From Roseomonas sp. E05 (GTDB lineage Bacteria; Pseudomonadota; Alphaproteobacteria; Acetobacterales; Acetobacteraceae): DNA of 64,000 nucleotides. The position numbers were made by a program, and so were the translations under genes. The stretch lies in contig NZ_JASIRT010000005.1 in the NCBI RefSeq assembly GCF_030063475.1, positions 1-64,000 on the forward strand, read 5' to 3'. Positions 36,221 through 44,644 of the stretch are shown here, in pieces (positions within the stretch are counted from its first letter, which is position 1; the number at the start of each line of letters is the position of its first letter). The notes under the pieces are model-generated. The model was not told the DNA's origin, searched no databases, and saw only the letters and a program-made list of their open reading frames with translations.

Positions 36221-37117
36221 TCAGCCCTTGGTTGCACCGGCGGTCAGGCCGGCGATGTAGTAGTCCATCAGGAAGGCATAGACGAGCAGCGGCGGCAGCG
36301 CCGCCATCAGCGCGCCGGCCATGATCTTGCCCCACTGGAAGGTATCCGCCCGGATCAGGTCCGAGACGATGCCGACCGTCAGCACCATCTGGTCCGAGCT
36401 GACCAGGAAGGCCAGGGGATAGATGAAGGCCGCCCAGCTCACGGTGAAGGCAAAGATCATGGCGGCGAGGATGCCTGGCAGCGCCACGGGAATGAAGATC
36501 TTCCAGAGCATCTGCAGGTGCCCCGCGCCGTCGATCAGCGCCGCCTCGTCCAGCTCCTTCGGGATGGAGGCGAAATAGCCGATCATGATCCAGGTGCAGA
36601 ACGGCACCGTCAGCGTCGGGAAGAGCAGCACCATCGCCCACATGTTGTTGTACATGCCGAGGTGCCCGACGATCTGGAACATCGGGATGAACAGCAGCGT
36701 CTCCGGCACCAGGTAGGTCAGGAAGACGCCGGTCGCGAGCGTCGCGCTGCCCCAGAACTTCATCCGCGCCAGCGCGAAGGCCGCCATGGTGGAGATCACC
36801 ATGGTGATGGCCACGGTGCAGGCGGTGACGATGACCGAGTTGCGGAAGTGGATGAGGTAGTTGCCCTGCGTGAGCAGCTCCCAGTAGTTCTCCAGCGTCG
36901 GGTGCCGCACGATCCAGGGGTTGCCTGCCAGATCGGCGATCTCGCTGCTGCCCTTCAGGCTGGTCATCAGCATGTGGAAGGGCGGCGTCATGAAGAACAC
37001 GATGAACACCGCCAGCGCGATATAGGCGCCGATCATCGCCCAGCGGCGCTCCTGCCGGAGGCTTCCGTGCTTGCGCTCCGGCGGGACGTAGGTGGAGGCT
37101 TCGGTGGTGGCGCTCAT
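36221..37117 (-). CDS. CUT1 sugar ABC transporter permease (MalG-like)
   Basis: A 298-residue inner-membrane protein with six helices. The EAA-type loop is DEAALIDGAGHLQMLWKIFI near residue 190, where the ATPase docks. The N-terminus has a long periplasmic loop after the first helix, typical of MalG/UgpE. It pairs with the permease encoded immediately upstream, with 1 bp between stop and start. The two form the channel of a CUT1 importer. Substrate is unknown. Confidence 0.92.
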   Translation of the reverse strand: MSATTEASTYVPPERKHGSLRQERRWAMIGAYIALAVFIVFFMTPPFHMLMTSLKGSSEIADLAGNPWIVRHPTLENYWELLTQGNYLIHFRNSVIVTACTVAITMVISTMAAFALARMKFWGSATLATGVFLTYLVPETLLFIPMFQIVGHLGMYNNMWAMVLLFPTLTVPFCTWIMIGYFASIPKELDEAALIDGAGHLQMLWKIFIPVALPGILAAMIFAFTVSWAAFIYPLAFLVSSDQMVLTVGIVSDLIRADTFQWGKIMAGALMAALPPLLVYAFLMDYYIAGLTAGATKG

Positions 37118-37118
37118 C

Positions 37119-38054
37119 TCAGGCCATCTCCTTGGTGCGCCGGTTCACCCCACGCAGGATGAAGATGGCGAAGACCGCCAGCAGCGGGAACATGAACAGG
37201 CTGACCGTGGCGCCGAGCGGGATGTCGCCCGACTGGATGCCGACCTGGAAGGCATAGGTCGCGAAGACATGCGTCGTGTCCAGCGGGCCGCCATTGGTCA
37301 GGATGCGGACGATGTCGAAGTTGGCGAAGGTCACGATCAGGCTGAACAGCACGGTGATCGAGATGATGTTGCGCATCATCGGGAAGGTCACGAAGCGCAG
37401 CTTCTGCCAGCCCGTGGCGCCGTCGATCGCCGCTGCCTCGTAGAGCTGATCGGGCACCGATTTCAGCGCCGCCAGATACATGATCATGAAGAAGGGCGAG
37501 CCGTACCACACGTTCACCAGGATGACGGAGAAGCGCGCCCAGCCCGGCACGCCGAGCCAGGGGATGGGGTCCACCCCGATGCCGGCCAGCGCCCAGTTGA
37601 AGGCGGAGTAGGACGGATCGAACAGCCACCACCAGGCCAGCGTCGAGATGGCCGGCGGGATGACCCAGGGCACCAGCAGCATGCCGCGCCACTTCCGCTG
37701 CCCCTTGGCGGGAAGCGCGTGCAGCACATGCGCCAGGATGAAGCCGATCAGCGCCTTCACCACCACCGCCGACACCGCGAACAGCACGGACTGGAACACC
37801 ACGTCCCAGAAGGTCTGGCGCGAGAACAGGAAGGTGAAGTTCTCCCAGCCGATGAAGCGCGTCATGCGCTTGTTCAGCGTCGAGAGATACAGCGCATAGA
37901 GGAAGGGATAGACCACCAGCCCAAGGACCAGCAGGATCAGCGGCAGGGTCAGCAGGAAGGCGGTCGTGGAATTGCGCCGCGCCAGCCGCCGCAGCGTGCT
38001 GTGCGGCGACACCGCGGCCGGCGCGGCAGGGGCGGAAAGCGTGCCTTGGGACAT
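37119..38054 (-). CDS. CUT1 sugar ABC transporter permease (MalF-like)
   Basis: A 311-residue membrane protein with six helices and the EAA loop YEAAAIDGATGWQKLRFVTF near residue 210. Helix one is FLLTLPLILLVLGLVVYPFL. The start at 38054 follows GGGAG and gives MSQGTLSAPAAP; an earlier in-frame ATG is less well placed. It pairs with the next gene's permease and lies 90 bp after the binding-protein gene. Together with the ATPase it forms the importer. Confidence 0.92.
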   Translation of the reverse strand: MSQGTLSAPAAPAAVSPHSTLRRLARRNSTTAFLLTLPLILLVLGLVVYPFLYALYLSTLNKRMTRFIGWENFTFLFSRQTFWDVVFQSVLFAVSAVVVKALIGFILAHVLHALPAKGQRKWRGMLLVPWVIPPAISTLAWWWLFDPSYSAFNWALAGIGVDPIPWLGVPGWARFSVILVNVWYGSPFFMIMYLAALKSVPDQLYEAAAIDGATGWQKLRFVTFPMMRNIISITVLFSLIVTFANFDIVRILTNGGPLDTTHVFATYAFQVGIQSGDIPLGATVSLFMFPLLAVFAIFILRGVNRRTKEMA

Positions 38055-38144
38055 ATCAGACTCCCTCGCATGAGCGGGAGATGAGGCAACGCGCGCGGGA
38101 TTCACTCGCTCCCGCGCGCGCCTTCACGGTTGCTCCGGCAGCGC

Positions 38145-39500
38145 TCAGCCGCGCTTGAAGCCTTCCAGCTCCTGCTCGGCCCACTTGATGGCGCTGTCGA
38201 CCGACTCCTTGCTCTGCGCAACGCGGGCGATCATCTTGGCCTGGATCGACTGGTTGTACATCTGCACGGCCATCTCCGGCGGCGCCGGATAGCAGGCGAT
38301 GAACTGCTTGGCGTTGTGCTGCGGCCGGACCGGATAGTTGTAAACCACGCCCTTCGGCGGCCCCTCGGTCTCCCAGGTGTCGAAGTCGGTCATGCTGCCG
38401 AAGGGCGGGATGTCGTAGCCGTTGCTGGCGGCGACCATCGCCTTGGCCTGCTCGCGCTCGCTGAGGTGCTCGATCAGCGCCTTGGCCGCGCCCTTGTTCT
38501 TGGAGAAGCTCCAGGCGCCCCAGAAATACGGCAGGTAGGGTGTGTAGCGCCCGTTGGTGCCGGCCGGCGAGGGGAAGCTCCAGCACTGCTCCGCCACCTG
38601 CGGCGCGTCGCGCTTGGCCACCGCCCAGGCGCTGGGCGGATTGAAGATCAGCGCCGACTTGCCGGAGATCAATGCGCGGTTGTTGGAGGCGTCATCCCAG
38701 GAGAAGACGTCATCCGGCAGCACGGCGCAGAGTTGCTTCGCATAGTCCAGCACCTGGCGGACGCCGTCCGACTTGGCGGTGATGTCGCCATCCTTGTTCA
38801 CCAGCGTCGCGCCGAAGGCCTGGAACAGGCTGCCGATCCAGTCGGTCGCGTCGGTGAACTGGCCGACCGGCAGGCCGAAAGGAACGCCCGCCTTGTGGCA
38901 GGCCTGCGCCGCCTTCAGGAAAGTGTCCCAGGTCCAGTTGTCGGCGCCGGGGCCCACCTGGTTGGCGGCCGGGAACATCTCCCGCACGTCCAGCCCGGCA
39001 TGCTGCTTCAGCAGGTCGAAGCGGCCGAGTGCGGGCTTGTTCTGGCTGCCCGAGATGGCCGGCACCGCGCGCCACTTGCCATCGACCTTGGCGAGGTACT
39101 CGGTGATCGGGTTCAGGTCGCCGTATTTCTGCTGCAGGCGGCCCATCACGTCGTCCATGGGCTCCAGCAGGTCGGACTTGGCATGCACCTCCCAGGTCGG
39201 GAAGGAGAGCACGTCATGCCCCTGCTTGGCCTGCGACTCCGCCGCAATGGTCAGCAGATTCTTGTTGCCGACCGAGGTGATGAAGTCGAGTTCGATCTCG
39301 ACCTTGTTCTTCTGGCCCCATTCCATGACGATCTTGCGCATGGCGTCGTTGCCGGTGGGGACCCAATGGTCCCAGAGGCCCAGAGCCAGCTTACCGCCGG
39401 CATTCTGGCCATGCACATTCACCAGGGGCAAAGCACTGGCCACCGCGCCCAGGGCACCAGCGCGCAGCACGGTACGACGGGAGAACCCGTTGCCTTCCAT
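38145..39500 (-). CDS. CUT1 extracellular sugar-binding protein (Tat-exported)
   Basis: A 451-residue family-1 solute-binding protein. A Tat-type leader is seen (SRRTVLRAGALGAVASAL, cut near NVHG), so it is probably exported folded. The body has the family order, with WEVHAKSDLLEPMDDVM, GGDPIPW-like positions absent, and SGKSALIFNPPSAW in the hinge region. It binds a sugar, polyol or oligosaccharide for the importer. GGAGGAGG precedes the ATG at good distance. It heads the operon, 203 bp after the LuxR-type regulator gene on the same strand. Confidence 0.9.
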   Translation of the reverse strand: MEGNGFSRRTVLRAGALGAVASALPLVNVHGQNAGGKLALGLWDHWVPTGNDAMRKIVMEWGQKNKVEIELDFITSVGNKNLLTIAAESQAKQGHDVLSFPTWEVHAKSDLLEPMDDVMGRLQQKYGDLNPITEYLAKVDGKWRAVPAISGSQNKPALGRFDLLKQHAGLDVREMFPAANQVGPGADNWTWDTFLKAAQACHKAGVPFGLPVGQFTDATDWIGSLFQAFGATLVNKDGDITAKSDGVRQVLDYAKQLCAVLPDDVFSWDDASNNRALISGKSALIFNPPSAWAVAKRDAPQVAEQCWSFPSPAGTNGRYTPYLPYFWGAWSFSKNKGAAKALIEHLSEREQAKAMVAASNGYDIPPFGSMTDFDTWETEGPPKGVVYNYPVRPQHNAKQFIACYPAPPEMAVQMYNQSIQAKMIARVAQSKESVDSAIKWAEQELEGFKRG

Positions 39501-39703
39501 GATCCGTAACCTCCTCCGCACGGACGACATCCGTCGTCTCGGGCCTTATGGCCACTCGTTGCGGGATCAACGTTAGGCGGTGCGGCGTGCCTCTTGCAAC
39601 GGTTCCCGCGTGATCCCCGTAGTCTTGCGTATTTTTTATCCGGAGGATCGTTGCGCGCAGCGATGCGATGCCCGCTTCAATTCATATCATTATTGTAACG
39701 TCC

Positions 39704-40837
39704 TCAGGTGCTGAGCTGCAGCACCAGGGCCACCAGTTCCGCCTGCCGCCGGCATCCGGTCTTGCGGCGGATGGCGGCCAGCTGTGAGCGCAGCGTCTCA
39801 TGCGAGACGCCGCGCCGCTTCGCCTGCCGCTGCAGGTCATGCCCTGCGGCCAGGCCCGCCGCCAGCATCGCCTCGGCCGGCGAGAGGCCCAGCAGGCGCT
39901 GCAGCAGCACGGCGGAGGGCGCCCGCCGCTTCGCGCGGTCCACCACCAGCACCACCGCACCGGCGAATCCGGCGAAGGGTCCGCTGCTGCCGGCGCGCAG
40001 CGGCAGGACCTGCGCCAGCCAGGCGGGCGCGCCGGAGGGCCGCGGGATGCTCAGCCCGGTGCCGTCGGGCAGCAGCCGGATGCGCCCGGCCTGCACCGCC
40101 AGCACGAGATCCAGCGCATGGCGCAGGGCCATCTGCGCCGCCGCGTCGGTGATGGTCAGGCCGGCGGGGCTCAGCGCCAGCCCGTCCCGCTGCGCCGCCA
40201 TGGCATGCAGCGCCGCGTTGGCGTGCAGCAGGCGCCCGCCGGTGCCGATGATGGCAAGGCCCTGCGGCAAGGCCTCCAGCCCCGCCTCGAGCGCCGCCCC
40301 CTGCGCGCGCGACAGCCGCAGCCGCACCTCCGCGAACAGCGCCCGCCGCAGATGCGGGTAGAGGGCCGCCATGAAGGCCTCCTCCTCCGGCCCAAAGGGT
40401 TCCGCCCGCTGCGGCCGGTGCACGCTCAGCACGCCCACGGCTTCATCCGGCTCGGCGATGCTCGCGCTGAGCGTGTGGAAACCGGAACTGGAGATCTTCT
40501 TGCGGCCGAATTCGTTCCAGAACATCGAGCGCGCGAAGTCGCGCGGCGGGCAGAGCCGGTTGAAGCTGAGCACCCCACGCGGCTGCCGCAGGCCGATGGC
40601 CACGCGCGGGTCGTGGGGCAGCCAGTGCGTGTCGTACTCGGCGAGAATGTCGGGGTCGATGCTGAACACCGCGGCGGCGCGGGCCTCCGCCGGGGCATCC
40701 CCGGCCGCCGCGATCCGGCTGACGAAGCCGGTTTCCGCCTTGAGCGCCCGCGCGACGACGGCGAGCTGCGGCTCCAGCGAGCCGCCCTCCAGGACCGCGG
40801 CGTAAAGCTCCAAGGCCAGGTCGCGGGGGTCGAGCAT
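39704..40837 (-). CDS. LuxR-type helix-turn-helix regulator
   Basis: A 377-residue regulator. The C-terminal 60 residues are a LuxR/GerE-like helix-turn-helix (LLGLSPAEAMLAAGLAAGHD, RGVSHETLRSQLAAIRRKTGC), with the typical LSPAEA start. The long N-terminal part shows PAS/GAF-like segments (GLAIIGTGGRLLHANAALHAM). It is not a quorum-sensing LuxR, since the autoinducer-domain signature is not seen. It is upstream of and co-directional with the CUT1 operon and divergent from the threonine dehydratase-type gene; either could be its target. A 16-bp palindrome lies upstream of its start. Confidence 0.83.
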   Translation of the reverse strand: MLDPRDLALELYAAVLEGGSLEPQLAVVARALKAETGFVSRIAAAGDAPAEARAAAVFSIDPDILAEYDTHWLPHDPRVAIGLRQPRGVLSFNRLCPPRDFARSMFWNEFGRKKISSSGFHTLSASIAEPDEAVGVLSVHRPQRAEPFGPEEEAFMAALYPHLRRALFAEVRLRLSRAQGAALEAGLEALPQGLAIIGTGGRLLHANAALHAMAAQRDGLALSPAGLTITDAAAQMALRHALDLVLAVQAGRIRLLPDGTGLSIPRPSGAPAWLAQVLPLRAGSSGPFAGFAGAVVLVVDRAKRRAPSAVLLQRLLGLSPAEAMLAAGLAAGHDLQRQAKRRGVSHETLRSQLAAIRRKTGCRRQAELVALVLQLST

Positions 40838-40907
40838 ATCGTTTCACATCCGACTCAGGAATTCCGCTTGCCGGACGGCCTTATAGGCCCCCTGGAACAA
40901 AAGCGGT

Positions 40908-40923
40908 TCACCCATACGGGTGA
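40908..40923. promoter_or_regulatory. 16-bp palindrome, candidate operator
   Basis: TCACCC (40908-40913), ATAC, GGGTGA (40918-40923) forms a perfect inverted repeat between the LuxR-type regulator and the threonine dehydratase-type gene. It is 71 bp upstream of the regulator start and 85 bp upstream of the enzyme start, where a divergent-promoter operator is expected. Two-fold symmetry with four bases between half-sites suits a dimeric HTH protein. Confidence 0.5.
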
Positions 40924-41007
40924 GTATCCGGAAGGGCTTGCCGAAGGATCGGCGGAGGGCGAGGCTGCGCGCCGCCGGCCCTGCCGGCGCAGCTCCGGAG
41001 GTGCCCG

Positions 41008-41991
41008 ATGAACGCCATGACGCTCCCTGCCCACGCCGATGTCCTCGCCGCCGCCGAGCGGCTGCGCGGCCGTGTGGTCCGCACGCCCATGCTGCGTCAC
41101 CCGCTGCTCGACGCGCTGACCGGCGGGGCGGTGCTGGTGAAGCCGGAGCCGCTGCAGCGCACCGGAAGCTTCAAGTTCCGCGGCGCCACGAACGCCGTGC
41201 TGAAGCTCAGCCCCGCCCAGCGCGCCGCCGGGGTGGTCACGCATTCCTCCGGCAACCATGGCCAGGCGGTGGCCTGCGCGGCGGCGGCGGAGGGGGTGAA
41301 GGCGCTGATCGCCATGCCGCAGGACGCGCCGGGCATCAAGGTGGAGAGCACCCGCCGCTGGGGCGCCGAGATCACCTTCTTCGACCGCGCCAGCACCGAC
41401 CGCGAAGCGCTGGCGCAGCGGCTCGCCGAGGAGCGCGGCGCCAGCGTGCTGCCGCCCTTCGACCATCCCGACGTCATCGCCGGCCAGGGCACGCTGGCGC
41501 TGGAACTGGCCGAGGATGCCCGCGCCGCCGGCCTGACGCTGGACGCGCTGGCGGTCTGCACCGGCGGCGGGGGGCTGATCGCCGGCTGCGCGCTGGCGAT
41601 GGAGGGCGCCTCTCCCGGCACCGAGGTCTGGGCCGCCGAGCCGGAGGGCTGGGACGACACCGCCCGCTCGCTCGCCGCCGGCGAGCGCCTGGCCAATGAC
41701 GGCAAGGGCGCCCTGCTCTGCGACGCGCTGCTCTCCATGCGGCCGGGCGCGCTGACCTTCGCGGTGAACCAGCCGCGCCTCGCGGGCGGCGTGGCGGTGA
41801 CGGAGGCGGAGGTGTTCCGCGCCATGCGCCTCGCCTTCGAGGCATTGAAGATCGTGGTGGAGCCGGGCGGCGCGGTGGCGCTCGCCGCCCTGCTGGCAGG
41901 CAAGATCCCGGCGCGTGGCCGCACCGTGGGCGTGGTGCTCAGCGGCGGCAATGTGGACCCGGCGGTCTTCGCGCGCGCGCTGGCGGCCTGA
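41008..41991 (+). CDS. Threonine/serine dehydratase-type PLP enzyme
   Basis: A 327-residue fold-type II PLP enzyme that deaminates threonine or serine, or acts as a serine or hydroxyaspartate enzyme. The Schiff-base Lys56 is in RTGSFKFRGA, the asparagine loop is SSGNHGQ (80-86), and the glycine loop CTGGGGLIAG holds phosphate. The length is that of the short catabolic form without the ACT domain. GGAGG precedes the ATG by 7 bp. It is divergent from the LuxR-type regulator and converges with the HWE kinase. Exact substrate is not decidable by eye. Confidence 0.9.
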   Translation: MNAMTLPAHADVLAAAERLRGRVVRTPMLRHPLLDALTGGAVLVKPEPLQRTGSFKFRGATNAVLKLSPAQRAAGVVTHSSGNHGQAVACAAAAEGVKALIAMPQDAPGIKVESTRRWGAEITFFDRASTDREALAQRLAEERGASVLPPFDHPDVIAGQGTLALELAEDARAAGLTLDALAVCTGGGGLIAGCALAMEGASPGTEVWAAEPEGWDDTARSLAAGERLANDGKGALLCDALLSMRPGALTFAVNQPRLAGGVAVTEAEVFRAMRLAFEALKIVVEPGGAVALAALLAGKIPARGRTVGVVLSGGNVDPAVFARALAA

Positions 41992-42005
41992 AGGCGCGGC
42001 GGCCC

Positions 42006-44018
42006 TCAGGCCAGGATATCGGGCGCGGGCTGGCGGCTTTCCTCCCGGGCAGGGGCCGCCTCCAGCAGCGGGGCCGCGCTCGCCACCGGCACGCCCCCCG
42101 CCCCGCGGAAGCGCACCCGCGCCTGCAGCCCCTCCGGCACGAAGTCCAGCGCCACCTCGGTCCCGGCGCCGAGATCTGGGGCCAGCGCACGCTGCAGCAG
42201 GCGCGAGCCGAAGCCGCGGCGGTCCGCCGGCGGCGCCGAAACCGGCGGGCCGCCGCTCTCGGCCCAGAGCAGTTGCGTCCAGCCCTCGCTGTCGGTCTGC
42301 CAGTGCAGCCGGACCCGCCCCTCCTCGCGGGAGAAGGCGCCGTACTTGGTGGCGTTGGTCGCCAGCTCGTGCAGCGCCAGGACGATGGCCTGCGCCTGGC
42401 TGGGGCGCAGCAGCACGCCCGGCGCACCCTCCAGCAGCAGGCGCGGCGGCGACTCGCTCAGCCATGGGCCGAGCGCCGCCTGCGCCACTTCGGCCAGGTC
42501 GGTGGGTTCCCAGTCATGCGCCGTCAGCAGGTCATGGCCGCGCGCCATGGCCTGCAGCCGCGCCCGCAGCGCCGTCTTCATCTGGTCCGGATCGCCGCCG
42601 GTGCGCCGCAGGGTGATGTCGATGATGGCCAGCACGGCGGTCAGGGTGTTCTTGACGCGGTGGTTCAGCTCCCGCACCAGCAGGTCGCGCCCCGCCTCGG
42701 CGCGCAGCCGCGCCGTCACATCCTGCAGCGCCAGCCCCACGCCTTCGATCCGCCCGCTCGCATCCTCGATCGGATGGAAGCTGGCGCGGAAGTGCCGCAG
42801 GTTGCGCACGGCCCCGGGCGCCTCTGCCGTCATCGGCACGTCCAGCACCGGCTTCCCGGTCCTGAGCACCTCCCGGTGGGCATCCTCGAGCGGCTCGCAG
42901 AGCGAGGCCGGGAGGATCTCGGCGGGGGACCGTCCGATATGCTCCGCCGGCGGCAGGCCCGAAAGCGCCGCCATCCGCGCATTGACCGAGACGAAGAGGA
43001 GGTCGCGGCCGAGCAGCGCCAGGCCGACGGGAATGGTGTTGTGCAGCACCCGCAGCTCAGAAAGGGCGCGCAACGCCTCCGTCTCGCGCTCGGCCGCCTG
43101 CGGGGCTGCCCCGCCCGGCCGCCCCCGCAGCGCCCAGGCGGCCATCAGCAGCGCCGCCAGCCCCGACAGCGCGGCGATCGCGAGGCGGGAGGGCGGGACC
43201 CTCCAGCCCGTGGCGGGCATGGGCGGGCGGACCACCACCAGCCGCCAGTCGGGCGCCAGTCGCAGTGGGCGGGCCGCCTGGGCGAAGGCCGGGCCGCCCT
43301 CCGCCCCGGCCGGCGCCGGAATGGCGGTGGCGGTGGCGGTGGCGGTGGCGGGGAAGGGCATCTGCGTGGCGGCGGCGACCAGCGTGCCATCCGGCTCCAC
43401 CACGGCCGCGGCCATCCCGGCGGGCAGCGCACCATCCAGCACGGCACCGATCACCTCCGGCTGGATCTCGGTGATGAGGACGGCGATTCGCCGCTGCGCG
43501 CGCTTGACCGGCACCGCGACGACCAGCCGCGCCGGGCCCTCCGCCCCCCCCATGGAGCGCATCACGGCGGTGCCGCCGCTCTCCAGGGCCCGCAGGGCCG
43601 GCGCGGCATCCTCCAGCGCCGGCAGGATGGTGCCGAAGGGCAAGGTGGTGTTGACCAGCTGGGCGAGGGAAAGGTCGGCCAGCAGGACCGGCGCCTCCAG
43701 CACACCGGCCGCGGCCAGCGCATGGCCATAGAGCGCCCGCAGGTCGGCGCCGGGCTGGTCCAGTGCAGGCGAGGCCGCCAGGGCGGCGAGAATCTGCGCC
43801 CGGTGTTCCAGTTCCGTGTCCACCGCCGTGGCCAGGACGCGGCTGGTCTCCGTCAGCGCGGCGGCGCGGCGTGCCGCGTCCTCCCCGTCGGAGGCGCCGG
43901 GCAGCAGCAGGGCCAGGGCGGCGGCGGCGGTGGCGGCGCAGGCGGCCAGTGCCGTCACGATCCGGCTTCCTCGCCCTGCCCTGGAAAGCTGCCTGCGCTC
44001 AGATCCCATTTCCCGCAT
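42006..44018 (-). CDS. HWE-family sensor histidine kinase with periplasmic sensor and PAS
   Basis: A 670-residue membrane kinase. Helix 1 is about 21-42 (IVTALAACAATAAAALALLL), then a periplasmic sensor domain of about 230 residues, helix 2 near 280-300 (SRLAIAALSGLAALLMAAWAL), a PAS domain (IPVGLALLGRDLLFVSVNARM), and a kinase core. The HWE marks are RELNHRVKNTL (phospho-His), LHELATNATKYGA and WAESGGPPV. A short Ala-Thr repeat near residues 223-232 is coded by GGCGGT copies. No response regulator is adjacent. It converges with the dehydratase gene 15 bp away. Confidence 0.9.
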   Translation of the reverse strand: MREMGSERRQLSRAGRGSRIVTALAACAATAAAALALLLPGASDGEDAARRAAALTETSRVLATAVDTELEHRAQILAALAASPALDQPGADLRALYGHALAAAGVLEAPVLLADLSLAQLVNTTLPFGTILPALEDAAPALRALESGGTAVMRSMGGAEGPARLVVAVPVKRAQRRIAVLITEIQPEVIGAVLDGALPAGMAAAVVEPDGTLVAAATQMPFPATATATATAIPAPAGAEGGPAFAQAARPLRLAPDWRLVVVRPPMPATGWRVPPSRLAIAALSGLAALLMAAWALRGRPGGAAPQAAERETEALRALSELRVLHNTIPVGLALLGRDLLFVSVNARMAALSGLPPAEHIGRSPAEILPASLCEPLEDAHREVLRTGKPVLDVPMTAEAPGAVRNLRHFRASFHPIEDASGRIEGVGLALQDVTARLRAEAGRDLLVRELNHRVKNTLTAVLAIIDITLRRTGGDPDQMKTALRARLQAMARGHDLLTAHDWEPTDLAEVAQAALGPWLSESPPRLLLEGAPGVLLRPSQAQAIVLALHELATNATKYGAFSREEGRVRLHWQTDSEGWTQLLWAESGGPPVSAPPADRRGFGSRLLQRALAPDLGAGTEVALDFVPEGLQARVRFRGAGGVPVASAAPLLEAAPAREESRQPAPDILA
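43323..43346. repeat. GGCGGT microsatellite inside the HWE kinase gene
   Basis: Four perfect tandem copies of GGCGGT (+ strand), followed by a partial copy. On the coding (minus) strand they encode alternating Ala-Thr in the periplasmic domain (residues about 223-232). Copy number changes of six bases keep the frame, so this stretch can vary in length without breaking the gene. Confidence 0.8.
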
Positions 44019-44094
44019 ATCCCGCTATGCTGCTATTCCTGGCTGGCGTTAGGTACCAGCCAGCGGCCGTCCCGCAGATTCTTCAACCATCGGT

Positions 44095-44100
44095 TATAAT
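44095..44100 (+). promoter_or_regulatory. Perfect TATAAT hexamer overlapping a start codon
   Basis: TATAAT at 44095-44100 matches the -10 consensus, unusual in DNA this GC-rich. It overlaps the ATG (44099) of the lipoprotein gene, so if it is an active -10 box, the message would begin after that ATG. No good -35 was found 17 bp upstream. It may be a chance match or a promoter for an unrecognised start. Confidence 0.3.
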
Positions 44101-44575
44101 GCGCCTTCATCAAACAATCATCCTGGCGGCCTTCCTGACATCATGCGCCGCCCAGCCGTCGCAATATGGTTGGCCGCCCTCTGCGGGCTGGCTGGGGGGC
44201 AGTTCCTCCGACAGCAGCCCCGGCGCCCGGCAGCGGCGGTCCGGCCGGGCAGAGGGCGCCTCCTCCCGCGCCACCCCGACGCCGGACAGTCCGGGGCCGG
44301 CGGCCTATCGCGTGGTATCCGACGGAACCGTGGGATGTGCCAATCCCGAGGCGCTCCACCTGCTGCGCGACCTGCGGAATTCGGAGAAGGGCACACCCCG
44401 CGCCCTGGCTCAGGCACATCGGGATGGCCGGTGCATGACCGTCTTTCAGGCCAGCCGCTGGAAGCTGGAAGGCGCCGAGGGGGATGTGATGCGGCTCAGC
44501 CTGCTCAATCCCACCCCTGGGCAGCGCGCCACGACCTTGTATTTCCTTCATCAAGAGGTGGAGGCGCAGCCCTGA
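44099..44575 (+). CDS. Putative lipoprotein, 158 residues
   Basis: The N-terminus MRLHQTIILAAFLTSCAAQ is a lipoprotein leader with a lipobox LTSC, so the mature protein would start at Cys16 and sit in the membrane. The next stretch is Ser/Gly/Pro-rich and flexible; from residue 65 a compact region follows (YRVVSDGTVGCANPEALHLL, GRCMTVFQASRWKLEGAEGD). GC-rich third positions support this frame over an overlapping one at 44143. No family is recognised. It is oriented away from the HWE kinase and converges on the FemAB-like gene. No ribosome site is clear. Confidence 0.6.
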   Translation: MRLHQTIILAAFLTSCAAQPSQYGWPPSAGWLGGSSSDSSPGARQRRSGRAEGASSRATPTPDSPGPAAYRVVSDGTVGCANPEALHLLRDLRNSEKGTPRALAQAHRDGRCMTVFQASRWKLEGAEGDVMRLSLLNPTPGQRATTLYFLHQEVEAQP

Positions 44576-44644
44576 ACCCTCCCCTTCCCGGATGTAAGGC
44601 CTGAGGAAACGCTCAGGCTCCGCCAGGGTTGCGGCCAGGGCGGC

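Noticed and set aside
44143-44604. Alternative frame over the lipoprotein gene
   Set aside because: Third-position GC and the lipobox favour the 44099 frame; the other frame has low-complexity Arg/Pro content.
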